Of a stretch of DNA of 36,055 bases, positions 1-7,743 are shown one piece after another (positions within the stretch are counted from its first letter, which is position 1; the number at the start of each line of letters is the position of its first letter). The notes below the pieces were generated by a model that ran no database searches, had not been told where the DNA came from, and worked only from the letters and a program-made list of their open reading frames with translations. The stretch covers positions 1 to 36,055 of the forward strand of contig JAEDCN010000025.1 of NCBI GenBank assembly GCA_016294105.1. The letters run 5' to 3'. The translations under genes were made by a program, and so were the position numbers. Source of the stretch: Treponema sp. (GTDB lineage: Bacteria; Spirochaetota; Spirochaetia; Treponematales; Treponemataceae).

Positions 1-9
1 AGACTCGCT

Positions 10-48
10 AAAATCGCTCAATATATCGCGATTTTCCGGCTAAAGCCG
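10..48 (-). terminator. Two hairpins downstream of kamA; weak terminator candidate
   Basis: AAAATCGC (10-17) pairs perfectly with GCGATTTT (28-35) across a 10-nt loop. A second small hairpin, CGGC-TAAA-GCCG, sits at 37-48. Both lie just past the kamA stop, so on the minus strand they could end the mfd-HAD-kamA transcript. The T run after the stem is only the TTTT of the stem itself, so intrinsic termination would be weak. The window edge hides the rest. Confidence 0.35.
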
Positions 49-59
49 TCGCTCCCTAT

Positions 60-1130
60 CTACCGAGGATACTCCCATACCGAGCCGTCTGCCTTGGTAA
101 ACTGATAGCATTCTTCCAACCGCTCCACCTGGGTGGGATTCAAGGTGGAATCTAGCTCTAGCAAATTGAACTTACCACCACCTCCCGGTAAATCCACTCC
201 ATAGACAGGGCAAGAAAGGCCAGAAAGCTCTTGTCGCAGCTGATGATACAGCCTTATTCCCTCTTCCACTGGTAAGCGCAGGTGGGAAGTTCCTGCCACC
301 ATGTCACACTGAAACAGATAGCCAGGCTTTACGCCCAGAACTGTCAGCTGATGAAAAAGCTGGCTCAAGGTAGCCACAGTGTCGTTTACCCCTCGCAGCA
401 GCACCGTCTGACTTTGCACAGGAATCCCTGCATCCACTAGACGACAGAGTGCCTGCCGTGATTCAGGGGCATAGTTTTCACTAATTTCTACCGGATGATT
501 AATGTGGGGAATGATCCACAGGGGACGCAAAGCACGAAGTCCTTCCACCAGCTGGGGGGTAAAGAGCTTGGGATGAAATACCGTTGAACGGGTACAAAGC
601 CGAATCAGCACCCCTGGCCGAGCTTTACGAAAGGCCTGTATCATTTCCTCCAGCCGCTCCAAGGGGGCAGTCATGGGGTCTCCACCAGAAAGCAAGATTT
701 CTTGTACTTCTGGGTGAGCTGCCAAGTACTGGCACATTTTTTCCAGCTCCTGGGAATTAGGCCAACCGTAAAGCCCACCACAGGAAGCTGGTTCAAGACA
801 ATGCTTTTTGTCAGCATACGACTGAGCAATTAAATTCTTTCTAAAGCAGTAGCGACAATGAGCAAAGCAACGGCTAGTAGTCAGCACCAACACACGATTT
901 TTGTACTGATGCACCATTCGCTCCGTAGCCTGATGATGGCCCGCCCCTAAGGGGTCCGCAAGCTCACAAGGCAAAATCAGCTCTTCTTCCTGACTAGGCA
1001 AAAGCTGCCGAGCCAAGGCCCTATGCCACTCTTGAGCCTGCTTCCCTTCAGCTGCTTCAAGGCGAGCCAGCACCTTTTTCATGTAGGCAGAAACTAAAGG
1101 GGGAAAATCTACAGAAAGACTAGAATCCAT
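60..1130 (-). CDS. KamA-family radical SAM aminomutase (lysine 2,3-aminomutase / EF-P beta-lysylation EpmB type)
   Basis: This 356-residue protein belongs to the PLP- and SAM-dependent lysine 2,3-aminomutase family, which moves the alpha-amino group of lysine to the beta carbon. The radical SAM cluster motif CxxxCxxC is C88, C92, C95. SGGDP follows in the barrel. The GGGGK motif near the C-terminus supplies the likely PLP lysine (K320). The length is nearer EpmB (about 340) than catabolic KamA (about 416), so modification of elongation factor P is possible, but no epmA or efp is in the window. I chose the ATG at 1130 over a start at 1220 because the longer form would overlap the HAD gene by 100 nt. 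The chosen ATG overlaps its last codons by 11 nt, suggesting coupled translation at the end of the mfd operon. Confidence 0.85.
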   Translation of the reverse strand: MDSSLSVDFPPLVSAYMKKVLARLEAAEGKQAQEWHRALARQLLPSQEEELILPCELADPLGAGHHQATERMVHQYKNRVLVLTTSRCFAHCRYCFRKNLIAQSYADKKHCLEPASCGGLYGWPNSQELEKMCQYLAAHPEVQEILLSGGDPMTAPLERLEEMIQAFRKARPGVLIRLCTRSTVFHPKLFTPQLVEGLRALRPLWIIPHINHPVEISENYAPESRQALCRLVDAGIPVQSQTVLLRGVNDTVATLSQLFHQLTVLGVKPGYLFQCDMVAGTSHLRLPVEEGIRLYHQLRQELSGLSCPVYGVDLPGGGGKFNLLELDSTLNPTQVERLEECYQFTKADGSVWEYPR

Positions 1131-1746
1131 GCTGTTCCAGGGCCTGTTGCCAGTCCTTTTTCCCTTGCTCCAAGCCAGTCCACACAAAGCCATTGATGCC
1201 CAGCTTGCAAGCAGCTTCAATATTTACCGCCATATCGTCAAAGAATACCGCTTCTTCAGGTTTTACTCCAAGTCCTTGTAATACATCAAGATAAATATCT
1301 TTTTCAGGCTTAATCAACTTAACTCTACAGGAAAAGCAAGCATAGTGGGCCGCCGTAAAAAGTTCAATTTCATCTTCATAATACTGCAAAAATTCTGTGG
1401 GCATGTTAGAAAGGATTCCCAGTTTAAATCCCTGCTCCTTTAAGGCAAGTCCCCAGGCTGTTACATCCTCCCTTACAGGACGCCAGCTTTCCATGTCAAG
1501 GCGAGCGATTTTTTCCATTAACTCCTTGTTGGCAGAAAGCTCATGATAGCCTTCTGCTTCCAAAAGCTGACTATACATTTGAGCCCCAGTAATCGTACCA
1601 CGGTCAAATTCGAATCGGAAGCGATCATAGACACTCCGAAAAATTTCAGCAGGAACCCCAGTCATAGATTGCATTTGCTCAGCACAATCCCCAGTTTGAG
1701 TTTGGGAAATCACATTTCCATAGTCAAAAATAACAGCCTTAATCAT
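1120..1746 (-). CDS. HAD-superfamily phosphatase (HAD-IA, YihX-like)
   Basis: A soluble 208-residue haloacid dehalogenase-type hydrolase, probably acting on a small phosphate ester; the substrate cannot be read from sequence. Motif I is FDYGN with nucleophile D8; the +2 residue is Gly rather than Asp, as in YihX-type glucose-1-phosphate phosphatases. Motif II is S113 in LSNM, motif III K146 in KPEKD, motif IV the DD pair D170-D171. The residues between motif I and II (about 20-90) look like the helical cap of subfamily IA. A clear AGGAG lies 6-7 nt before the ATG and overlaps the mfd stop region; the gap to mfd is 10 nt. It is the middle gene of the mfd-HAD-kamA operon. Confidence 0.85.
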   Translation of the reverse strand: MIKAVIFDYGNVISQTQTGDCAEQMQSMTGVPAEIFRSVYDRFRFEFDRGTITGAQMYSQLLEAEGYHELSANKELMEKIARLDMESWRPVREDVTAWGLALKEQGFKLGILSNMPTEFLQYYEDEIELFTAAHYACFSCRVKLIKPEKDIYLDVLQGLGVKPEEAVFFDDMAVNIEAACKLGINGFVWTGLEQGKKDWQQALEQHGF

Positions 1747-1756
1747 ATCGTCTCCT

Positions 1757-4700
1757 TTAACTTACCAGCATTTCAAGTTTTTCCCGAATGAACTCGCTTT
1801 TTTCCTTTAAGCCGATTTTTCCTGTTTCCAAAAGCAGCACGTTTGGTCGCTTTGCATCCAGCTTTACTCGGCCACCGCCTTCTTTCATAAGGCGTAGCAC
1901 CTTGTCCACAGAAACATCAGAAACACGAGCAAATTCCACCGTCACCATGCCCCCTCGCTCCCGTAAGGTAGCAATGCTGAGACGTCGGCAAATAATCCTG
2001 ATTTCTGCCAAGGACAAGAGACTGTACACCTCCTCGGGAATGGGGCCAAAGCGATCTTCTAGCTCCCCGTACATTCGCTCCAAGGTTTCCTTCTCCGAGA
2101 TAGAAGCAATTTTTTTGTACACCTCCATCTTGGTTTGGGGATTGGTGATGTAGCTTTCTGGGATAAAGCCACTGTATTCCAGTTCCAACAATACCTCGTT
2201 TTGAGCCTGAAAATTCTCGTCGGTAAGTCGCTGCACCGCCTCTTCCAAAAGCTTCAAGTACAGGTCAAATCCTACTGCAAAAATCTCTCCTGATTGGTCT
2301 TTACCTAAAAGATTTCCTGCTCCACGAATTTCCATGTCCTTCATGGCGATTTTAAAGCCAGAGCCCAGCTCCGTAAAATCACTAATAACCTGCAATCGCT
2401 TCATGGCCACTTCTGACAACACCTTATTTTCAGGATACAGTAAATAAGCATAGGCCTTGCGATCACTACGCCCTACCCGTCCCCGTAGCTGGTATAGCTG
2501 GGACACACCGTACATGTCGGCTCGGTCAATAATAATAGTATTTACGTTGGGAATATCGATACCGTTTTCAATGATGGTGGTGGACACCAAAATCTGAAAG
2601 CCTCCCAGCTTAAAGCGACGGAAAATATCGTCCAGCTCTGTAGCAGTCATTTGACCGTGGGCAGTTTCCACCATCATTTCTGGCACTAGGTTTTGGAGGC
2701 GGAACCGCACCTCTTCCAAGCTTTCCACCCGATTATGAAGATAGAACACCTGTCCCCCACGCTCCGCCTCCCGACGAATAGCCATGGCAACACGGTCGTC
2801 ATTGTAGGCATCAATCACCGTTTCTATAGGTTGACGATTATGAGGAGGAGTTGTTAACAAACTCATGTCACGGATTTTCAGCAGGCTCATGTGGAGGGTT
2901 CGGGGAATAGGGGTGGCACTCATGGCAAGGCTATCGATATTGTTTTTCATCACCTTGAGACGCTCCTTGTCTTTTACGCCAAACCGCTGTTCCTCATCAA
3001 TAATCATGAGACCCAAATCTTTAAATATCACATCCTTTTGAATAATGCGATGAGTTCCCACCAAAATATCAACGGCTCCTGTGGACAAGCCCTCCAAAAT
3101 CTTTTTTTGCTCCTGTCTGCTGACAAAACGAGACATGTGAGCAATACGAACGGGAAAGCCTTCAAAACGTTCCACACAATTTTCGTAGTGCTGCTCTGCA
3201 AGAATAGTGGTGGGAGCAAGAAAGGCTACCTGCTTTCCACCCATTACTGCCTTAAAGGCCGCTCTCATGGCAATTTCTGTTTTTCCATAACCTACATCAC
3301 CACAAACCAAGCGATCCATGGGTTCAGGCTTTTCCATGTCAGCCTTAATCTCCGCCGTTACCGTCAGCTGGTCCTCAGTTTCCGTGTAGGGAAAGGCTGC
3401 TTCAAAGGCAGTTTGCCACTCTGCATCCTTGGGAAAGGGAAAGCCACGAGAAGCCTTTCTGCGGGAATACAAGTCAATGAGCTTTTGTGCAATATCCTCT
3501 GCTGCCTTCTTTGCCTTGTTTTTACGATTTTCCCAGCTTTTTGAACCGATTCTATCAAGTCGTGGAGCAACTCCTTCGTTTCCGATATATCGCTGCACCA
3601 GATTCACCTGTTCAATGGGAATAAACAGTGTTTCTTCTTCCGCATATTCTAGCTTGATGTAGTCACGCTCATTTCCCATGGCCTTTACTCGCTCAATTCC
3701 TTTGAACAAGCCAATACCATAGTTCACGTGAACAACGAAGTCTCCTGGATTCAGCTCCACAAAGGTATCGATTACAGCACTTTTTACCTGCTTTACCGAC
3801 TTAGGCACCCGCTTACGCCGACCAAAAATCTCGTTTTCCTGCACCACCAGTACCTTCAGCTGGGGAATACCAAAGCCAGCGGAAATTGACTGGGACAAAA
3901 CATGGAGCTTCTCTTGATTCAAATCCTTCAAAAGCTCACTAATACGCTGTGCTTGATTTTCACTATCTCCGTAAATAAAAATCTGCCAGTTATCTTCTAT
4001 TAGACTAGTAAAACTTTCCTTCAGATACTGAATGTTCCCAAAAAAGCTCCGTGGAGGATCCATTTCTAGTTTTATAGAAATAATATCAGCAGCCTCACTA
4101 GAAAGCTGGGTGTGGAGGGTTCTAAACAAGACTCTCCGTGGATGTAGCTCCACCAAGCGATGAAAGGTAAAAAGAATATGATCTGGAGGTGGAACTGGTT
4201 GAAGAGAACGTACCTTACGATACATCCCCATATATTCACGATCAAAGCTTTCTTGAGCATTGGTTAAACGGTCATGGTCAAGATAGAACAAGGGGGTAGA
4301 AGCATCAAGATAATCCATTACAGAATAAGGGCGGTCAAAAACCTCCTGATAAAAAAGCTCCTCTCCCTCACTTTCCTTCTGATTTCTCAGCTCATCTAAA
4401 AGCTTATCTTTTCCCCGCTGGAATTCCTCCTGAGAAGAAATACCAAAATCTCCCGTGTCATTGGACAAGGCATTGGAAGCAGCCCCCTTGGGAAGCTGAA
4501 AATCTGCTTCTTCCAGCCGAGCTTCCAGCTGATGAATCAATTCCTCTGTCCAAATAACCTCCTTCATGGGATAGACCACCAAGGATTCCACTTCCTCCAA
4601 AGAATTCTGACTTTCTGGATCAAAGGTCTTGATATGTTCGATTTGGTCAAAGTCAAAGACAATTCGGTGAGCCACCTCGTCTCCCGGCAAGAAGATGTCC

Positions 4701-5329
4701 AGCACCTCTCCCCGCAGGGTAAACTCACCTCGCACCGTTACTCGTGGTACCCGCAAATAACCTTGCTCCACCAATCGGGCAGCCAAGGCCGTTGGATCAA
4801 AGCTATCCTTCACCTTTAAGGAAAACAGCAGGGAACGAATATACTCTGGTGGAGGAACGGGAGTTTGCAGGGCTCGCTGGGTCACCACAAACACTGGAGG
4901 CAAACCACTTCCAGTCGATTGCCACTGACCTATAGTTGCCAAGGCTGCCAAGGCAGAAGCCCGCTGCCCAAAAACAGGAGCTGCCAAGGGCACCGTTCGG
5001 TAGGGCACTGTTCCCCACCAAGGCAGGGACCACACCTCAATGAGCTCATTAGCAGCCTTTAAGTCTAGGGCAAAATCCTGAGCCTCTCGTTCACCACTTA
5101 CCACCACCACACAAGGGCGGGCCTTTTTGCTGGCTAAATATTCAGCCAACAAAAAGGCGGTCATACTTCCCTGCACTCCTTCCAATTGGATTGGTTGGAA
5201 CGCTTCACTTTGATGCAATTTCTCAAGTGTTCCCTGAAACTGAGTCCACAAAGGAAATAATTTATGTATGGGATTTGCAGTAAATCCCAGTAAATCTTTA
5301 GAAGATGAATTTGTGTATAAGGTATTCAT
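1757..5329 (-). CDS. mfd: Transcription-repair coupling factor Mfd
   Basis: Mfd removes stalled RNA polymerase from damaged template strands and recruits UvrA. At 1190 residues the protein is full length. The N-terminal third has the UvrB-like domain, followed by an RNAP-interacting region (VVHVNYGIGLFKG and after). The translocase carries Walker A GDVGYGKTE (about residue 678), a DEEQ box (about 778), SATPIPRT, and the helicase C-terminal motifs TTIIENGIDIPN and QLRGRVGRS. The C-terminal TRCF domain follows. It heads the minus-strand operon with the HAD and KamA genes. The ATG has only a poor ribosome site (GGATAAAAGAC). A TATAGT sequence 14 nt upstream may be a -10 box, with no convincing -35. 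Confidence 0.97.
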   Translation of the reverse strand: MNTLYTNSSSKDLLGFTANPIHKLFPLWTQFQGTLEKLHQSEAFQPIQLEGVQGSMTAFLLAEYLASKKARPCVVVVSGEREAQDFALDLKAANELIEVWSLPWWGTVPYRTVPLAAPVFGQRASALAALATIGQWQSTGSGLPPVFVVTQRALQTPVPPPEYIRSLLFSLKVKDSFDPTALAARLVEQGYLRVPRVTVRGEFTLRGEVLDIFLPGDEVAHRIVFDFDQIEHIKTFDPESQNSLEEVESLVVYPMKEVIWTEELIHQLEARLEEADFQLPKGAASNALSNDTGDFGISSQEEFQRGKDKLLDELRNQKESEGEELFYQEVFDRPYSVMDYLDASTPLFYLDHDRLTNAQESFDREYMGMYRKVRSLQPVPPPDHILFTFHRLVELHPRRVLFRTLHTQLSSEAADIISIKLEMDPPRSFFGNIQYLKESFTSLIEDNWQIFIYGDSENQAQRISELLKDLNQEKLHVLSQSISAGFGIPQLKVLVVQENEIFGRRKRVPKSVKQVKSAVIDTFVELNPGDFVVHVNYGIGLFKGIERVKAMGNERDYIKLEYAEEETLFIPIEQVNLVQRYIGNEGVAPRLDRIGSKSWENRKNKAKKAAEDIAQKLIDLYSRRKASRGFPFPKDAEWQTAFEAAFPYTETEDQLTVTAEIKADMEKPEPMDRLVCGDVGYGKTEIAMRAAFKAVMGGKQVAFLAPTTILAEQHYENCVERFEGFPVRIAHMSRFVSRQEQKKILEGLSTGAVDILVGTHRIIQKDVIFKDLGLMIIDEEQRFGVKDKERLKVMKNNIDSLAMSATPIPRTLHMSLLKIRDMSLLTTPPHNRQPIETVIDAYNDDRVAMAIRREAERGGQVFYLHNRVESLEEVRFRLQNLVPEMMVETAHGQMTATELDDIFRRFKLGGFQILVSTTIIENGIDIPNVNTIIIDRADMYGVSQLYQLRGRVGRSDRKAYAYLLYPENKVLSEVAMKRLQVISDFTELGSGFKIAMKDMEIRGAGNLLGKDQSGEIFAVGFDLYLKLLEEAVQRLTDENFQAQNEVLLELEYSGFIPESYITNPQTKMEVYKKIASISEKETLERMYGELEDRFGPIPEEVYSLLSLAEIRIICRRLSIATLRERGGMVTVEFARVSDVSVDKVLRLMKEGGGRVKLDAKRPNVLLLETGKIGLKEKSEFIREKLEMLVS

Positions 5330-5421
5330 GTCTTTTATCCGATACTATAGTAACCTACGCCGAGAGAACTGGCTTGCAAGGCTTGTTTTCCCGGAACCAA
5401 TTCTGATTCTGGAGTACTGAA

Positions 5422-6372
5422 TTGAAACGCATACTGGCAGTCATTATAGCGGGTTTCGCCCTTTTTGCACAGTCCTACGCACAGGACATCGAAGTAACCG
5501 CCCAATTTTACAACAAAACAATGTATTATCCTGGTTCTGCTGAGGATAACCCTGTTTACGTTCACGTAACCGTAGCCAACAAAGGCCCTGAAACCCTTCG
5601 GTTCAAGCTAGCCGACGATAGAATGTTCAGCATGGACTTTAAGGTTCTCACCGTCAAAAACAAGGAGTTGCCTGCCACCGACAAGCTTATCCGCAAGCGC
5701 ACCATGCAGCAGACAATCTATTTTAGAGAAATCTCCCTGGAAACTGGAGAAGAATATTCCTTTACCGAAAACCTGAAGGACTTTGTACAGATTGACGATC
5801 CAGCCGTATACTATATGGAAGTTACCTTCTATCCAGAGCTGTATAAATCACGTCTTTCTAATGCCATCACCTCCAACAGAATGACTCTGGAAGTACGCCC
5901 CTCACCAAATGCTGCTGCCTCCTCAATTATTCCAGTAGCACCAATTTTCACAGAAATACTCCAGCCAGAAGCAATTTCACCAGACAAGGTAGTTGAGCAA
6001 ACCATTATCGCCCGCCAGAGAAGCCTGTGGGATCAGTACTTCCTGTACATGGATTTGGAAGAAATGCTTATGCGTGATCCTGTACGCAACAGAAAGTACC
6101 GCAGTGCCAGTGCTATTGAACGAGATAAAATGAGAGACAACTACAAGGCTGACTTACAGCAGTCTCGAATTGATGGAGATATTGTAGCAATTCCAGAGCG
6201 CTTTACCATCGACAAGACCGTGTACACCCAAACTGAAGGAACAGTAACCTCCACCCAGTGGTTCAAGTACGACAACTTCTATGAAAAGAAGCGATATACC
6301 TATCACGTTCGCCAGCGGGATGGTGTTTGGAAAATCTTTGACTATACTGTAGAAAACTTGGGGACAGAATGA
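5422..6372 (+). CDS. Exported protein of unknown function (TTG start)
   Basis: I do not recognise a named family. The 316-residue product begins with a classic signal peptide: MKR, a hydrophobic stretch at residues 4-16, and an S-Y-A cleavage context near residue 20, so it is probably periplasmic. Residues 22-165 read as a beta-rich domain; 'VHVTVANKGPETLRFKL' resembles BsuPI or Ig-like folds that describe unequal sets of strands, which is only a guess. A proline-rich linker follows (about 165-190), then a charged C-terminal region that ends in aromatic-rich strands ('KRYTYHVRQRDGVWKIFDY'), similar in style to NTF2/SnoaL-like or DUF4878 folds. The start is TTG at 5422, chosen because GGAG lies 7 nt upstream and the signal peptide begins there. 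Its stop overlaps the next start as ATGA. Confidence 0.75.
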   Translation: MKRILAVIIAGFALFAQSYAQDIEVTAQFYNKTMYYPGSAEDNPVYVHVTVANKGPETLRFKLADDRMFSMDFKVLTVKNKELPATDKLIRKRTMQQTIYFREISLETGEEYSFTENLKDFVQIDDPAVYYMEVTFYPELYKSRLSNAITSNRMTLEVRPSPNAAASSIIPVAPIFTEILQPEAISPDKVVEQTIIARQRSLWDQYFLYMDLEEMLMRDPVRNRKYRSASAIERDKMRDNYKADLQQSRIDGDIVAIPERFTIDKTVYTQTEGTVTSTQWFKYDNFYEKKRYTYHVRQRDGVWKIFDYTVENLGTE

Positions 6373-6977
6373 AAGCTCTTATCGTATCTGACGCACAGCA
6401 AGAAAGCCTGAACATCCAGACAGCTTTGGAACAGATGGGCTATGACACCATCTGCTACCGCTGGCTGCTGAAGGCACTGGATAATGTGGAGGAAATTCAG
6501 CCCCATGTTATTATTATCAATGCAGTTGACTATCCCCGCCACTGGAAGGTACTGGTTCAGCACAGTAAATGCAGCTTGAAAAACCAGCCCAAGGTGGTTC
6601 TTCTTACCTCTCCCGACTTTGAAGATGAGGAAGCTGAAAAGGCTGACCTTCTGGGTGTGTGCGGATGCATCACAGGAATCGGACAAAAACACATGGATAA
6701 ATTGCAGCAGCTGTTAGAGGAAAGAAAGGACTGCCAGCCTACCACCTCCACCAACGAGGCAAAAATTCTTTTTATCCATCCTGAAGACGGAACCTTGTAC
6801 AGCGGTCATCTCATTCAGCAGCACCATGATCAGTACAGCATGATTCCCGACAGACCTGTAGACCTTAAGGCTGGAGACATCATCAACGATGGTTCCATTA
6901 AGTCAGAACAGGGCATCAGAAATATCCATGCCAAGGTTCTGGAAACTGAACCAAAGCTCCTTCTGAGCCTGACTTAA
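6369..6977 (+). CDS. Receiver-like protein with a possible PilZ-like C-terminal domain
   Basis: A 202-residue cytoplasmic protein. Residues 1-110 read like a CheY-type receiver: 'KALIVSDAQQESLNIQTALEQMGY', then 'VIIINAVDYPRHW' in the place of the phospho-acceptor strand, then 'PKVVLLTSPDF'. The usual acidic pair near the N-terminus is replaced, so phosphorylation is doubtful. Residues 130-202 form a small beta-rich domain ('LYSGHLIQQHHDQYSMIPDRPVDLKAGDII') that resembles a PilZ fold, but the RxxxR and D/NxSxxG c-di-GMP motifs are not intact. It overlaps the preceding gene by 4 nt (ATGA), so the two are translationally coupled. The pairing of an exported protein with a degenerate receiver suggests one functional unit, role unknown. 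Confidence 0.7.
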   Translation: MKALIVSDAQQESLNIQTALEQMGYDTICYRWLLKALDNVEEIQPHVIIINAVDYPRHWKVLVQHSKCSLKNQPKVVLLTSPDFEDEEAEKADLLGVCGCITGIGQKHMDKLQQLLEERKDCQPTTSTNEAKILFIHPEDGTLYSGHLIQQHHDQYSMIPDRPVDLKAGDIINDGSIKSEQGIRNIHAKVLETEPKLLLSLT

Positions 6978-7000
6978 GCTTTTCAGCTTGTACAAATAAA

Positions 7001-7059
7001 AAGGCTATCAACGGATTGCAGTGTACTTCACACCTTTCCAGTTGATAGCCTTATTTTTT
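7001..7059. terminator. Bidirectional intrinsic terminator
   Basis: A perfect 12-bp stem, AAGGCTATCAAC (7001-7012) with GTTGATAGCCTT (7041-7052), is followed by a T tract at 7054-7059. On the other strand the run of A at 6995-7000 gives a T tract. The 28-nt loop holds an inner GTGT/ACAC hairpin. It sits between converging genes: the plus-strand pair ending at 6977 and the minus-strand zinc-ribbon gene ending at 7076. Confidence 0.85.
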
Positions 7060-7075
7060 GCATCGTGGTTACCAC

Positions 7076-7426
7076 TTATTGTTTACCAATGTAAAAGAAA
7101 ACTCCCACCACAGCAACCACCAATACCACAAAGGTAAGAGCATAGAGCCAAATAGGTAATGGTTCCTCTCGCTGCCCTCCAGCCTTTGCTTTGTTTTTCT
7201 GCTTATGCTTCTTGTGTCCGCCCCCAGTAATACCAAAACCAGACAAGTCCATGGCATACCCGCACTGGGGACATCCTGACCTAAACTGGGAAGGATCCCC
7301 CAGCATACCGCAATGGGGACAACGAACAGAAGCAAAGAAATGGCCACAGCGGGAACAAACCTTGTCGTCCCGCCCCACCTCTGAATTACAGTTCTCGCAA
7401 AAGAAACGTGCTGTTTGCTTTTTCAT
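7076..7426 (-). CDS. Double zinc-ribbon membrane-anchored protein
   Basis: A 116-residue protein with four CxxC knuckles (C10/C13, C24/C27, C36/C39, C52/C55), which make two zinc ribbons. A Gly/Lys-rich linker of about 30 residues follows. A single C-terminal membrane segment ('LPIWLYALTFVVLVVAVVGVFF', roughly residues 90-112) ends with a short tail. The layout is a tail-anchored protein with cytoplasmic zinc ribbons, common in bacteria and without a known biochemical role. A GGGAG ribosome site lies 6 nt before the ATG. It starts 10 nt after the FmdB-family gene, so the two zinc-ribbon genes form one transcript. Confidence 0.75.
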   Translation of the reverse strand: MKKQTARFFCENCNSEVGRDDKVCSRCGHFFASVRCPHCGMLGDPSQFRSGCPQCGYAMDLSGFGITGGGHKKHKQKNKAKAGGQREEPLPIWLYALTFVVLVVAVVGVFFYIGKQ

Positions 7427-7435
7427 AACAACTCC

Positions 7436-7660
7436 CTATCCCTTGCAGGAGGAACAAGAACCTCCACATTTATGGGAAGATGAGGAAGCGTCATTTACGT
7501 AGAATCCAGACCCTTGAAAAGAGATTCCAATTCCACCGCTTAATACACGATGGATTGATTGACCACATTCAGGACAGATTTTCAATGGCTCATCCATCAT
7601 TTTTTGCACTGCTTCAAAACGATGGCTGCAAGCATCACATTCATACTCATACGTTGGCAT
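7436..7660 (-). CDS. FmdB-family zinc-ribbon protein
   Basis: A 74-residue protein beginning MPTYEYEC, the hallmark of the FmdB/CxxC_CxxC_SSSS family. Cysteines C8/C11 and C29/C32 form the zinc ribbon. The C-terminus is Ser/Gly/Cys-rich (SSSSHKCGGSCSSC), which is usual for the family. Members have been called regulatory proteins, but their function is not established. I chose the ATG at 7660 over the in-frame GTG at 7666: GGGG lies 5 nt upstream of this ATG, and MPTYEYEC is the conserved N-terminus. It lies downstream of clpB with its own likely promoter in the 83-bp gap. Confidence 0.85.
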   Translation of the reverse strand: MPTYEYECDACSHRFEAVQKMMDEPLKICPECGQSIHRVLSGGIGISFQGSGFYVNDASSSSHKCGGSCSSCKG

Positions 7661-7714
7661 ATTCACCCCAAATTTTTAAACAAAATCAAAACGAATCAAT
7701 TCCTATATTCGGTT

Positions 7715-7743
7715 ATAATAGATGTTTACGGGGTTTTTGTCTA
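7715..7743 (-). promoter_or_regulatory. Sigma-70-like promoter for the zinc-ribbon pair
   Basis: On the minus strand TAGACA (7743-7738) and TATTAT (7720-7715) are separated by 17 nt. The predicted start is near 7708, giving a 5' leader of about 48 nt before the FmdB ATG. It abuts the clpB stop codon, so the zinc-ribbon genes could be expressed apart from clpB. Confidence 0.45.

Noticed and set aside
1120..1220. Longer KamA form starting at 1220
   Set aside because: It would overlap the HAD gene by 100 nt and begins with a poorly conserved-looking extension; the internal ATG at 1130 suits operon spacing.
2891..3544. 217-codon plus-strand frame
   Set aside because: It runs antisense inside mfd, has low-complexity unfamiliar protein sequence and no ribosome site.
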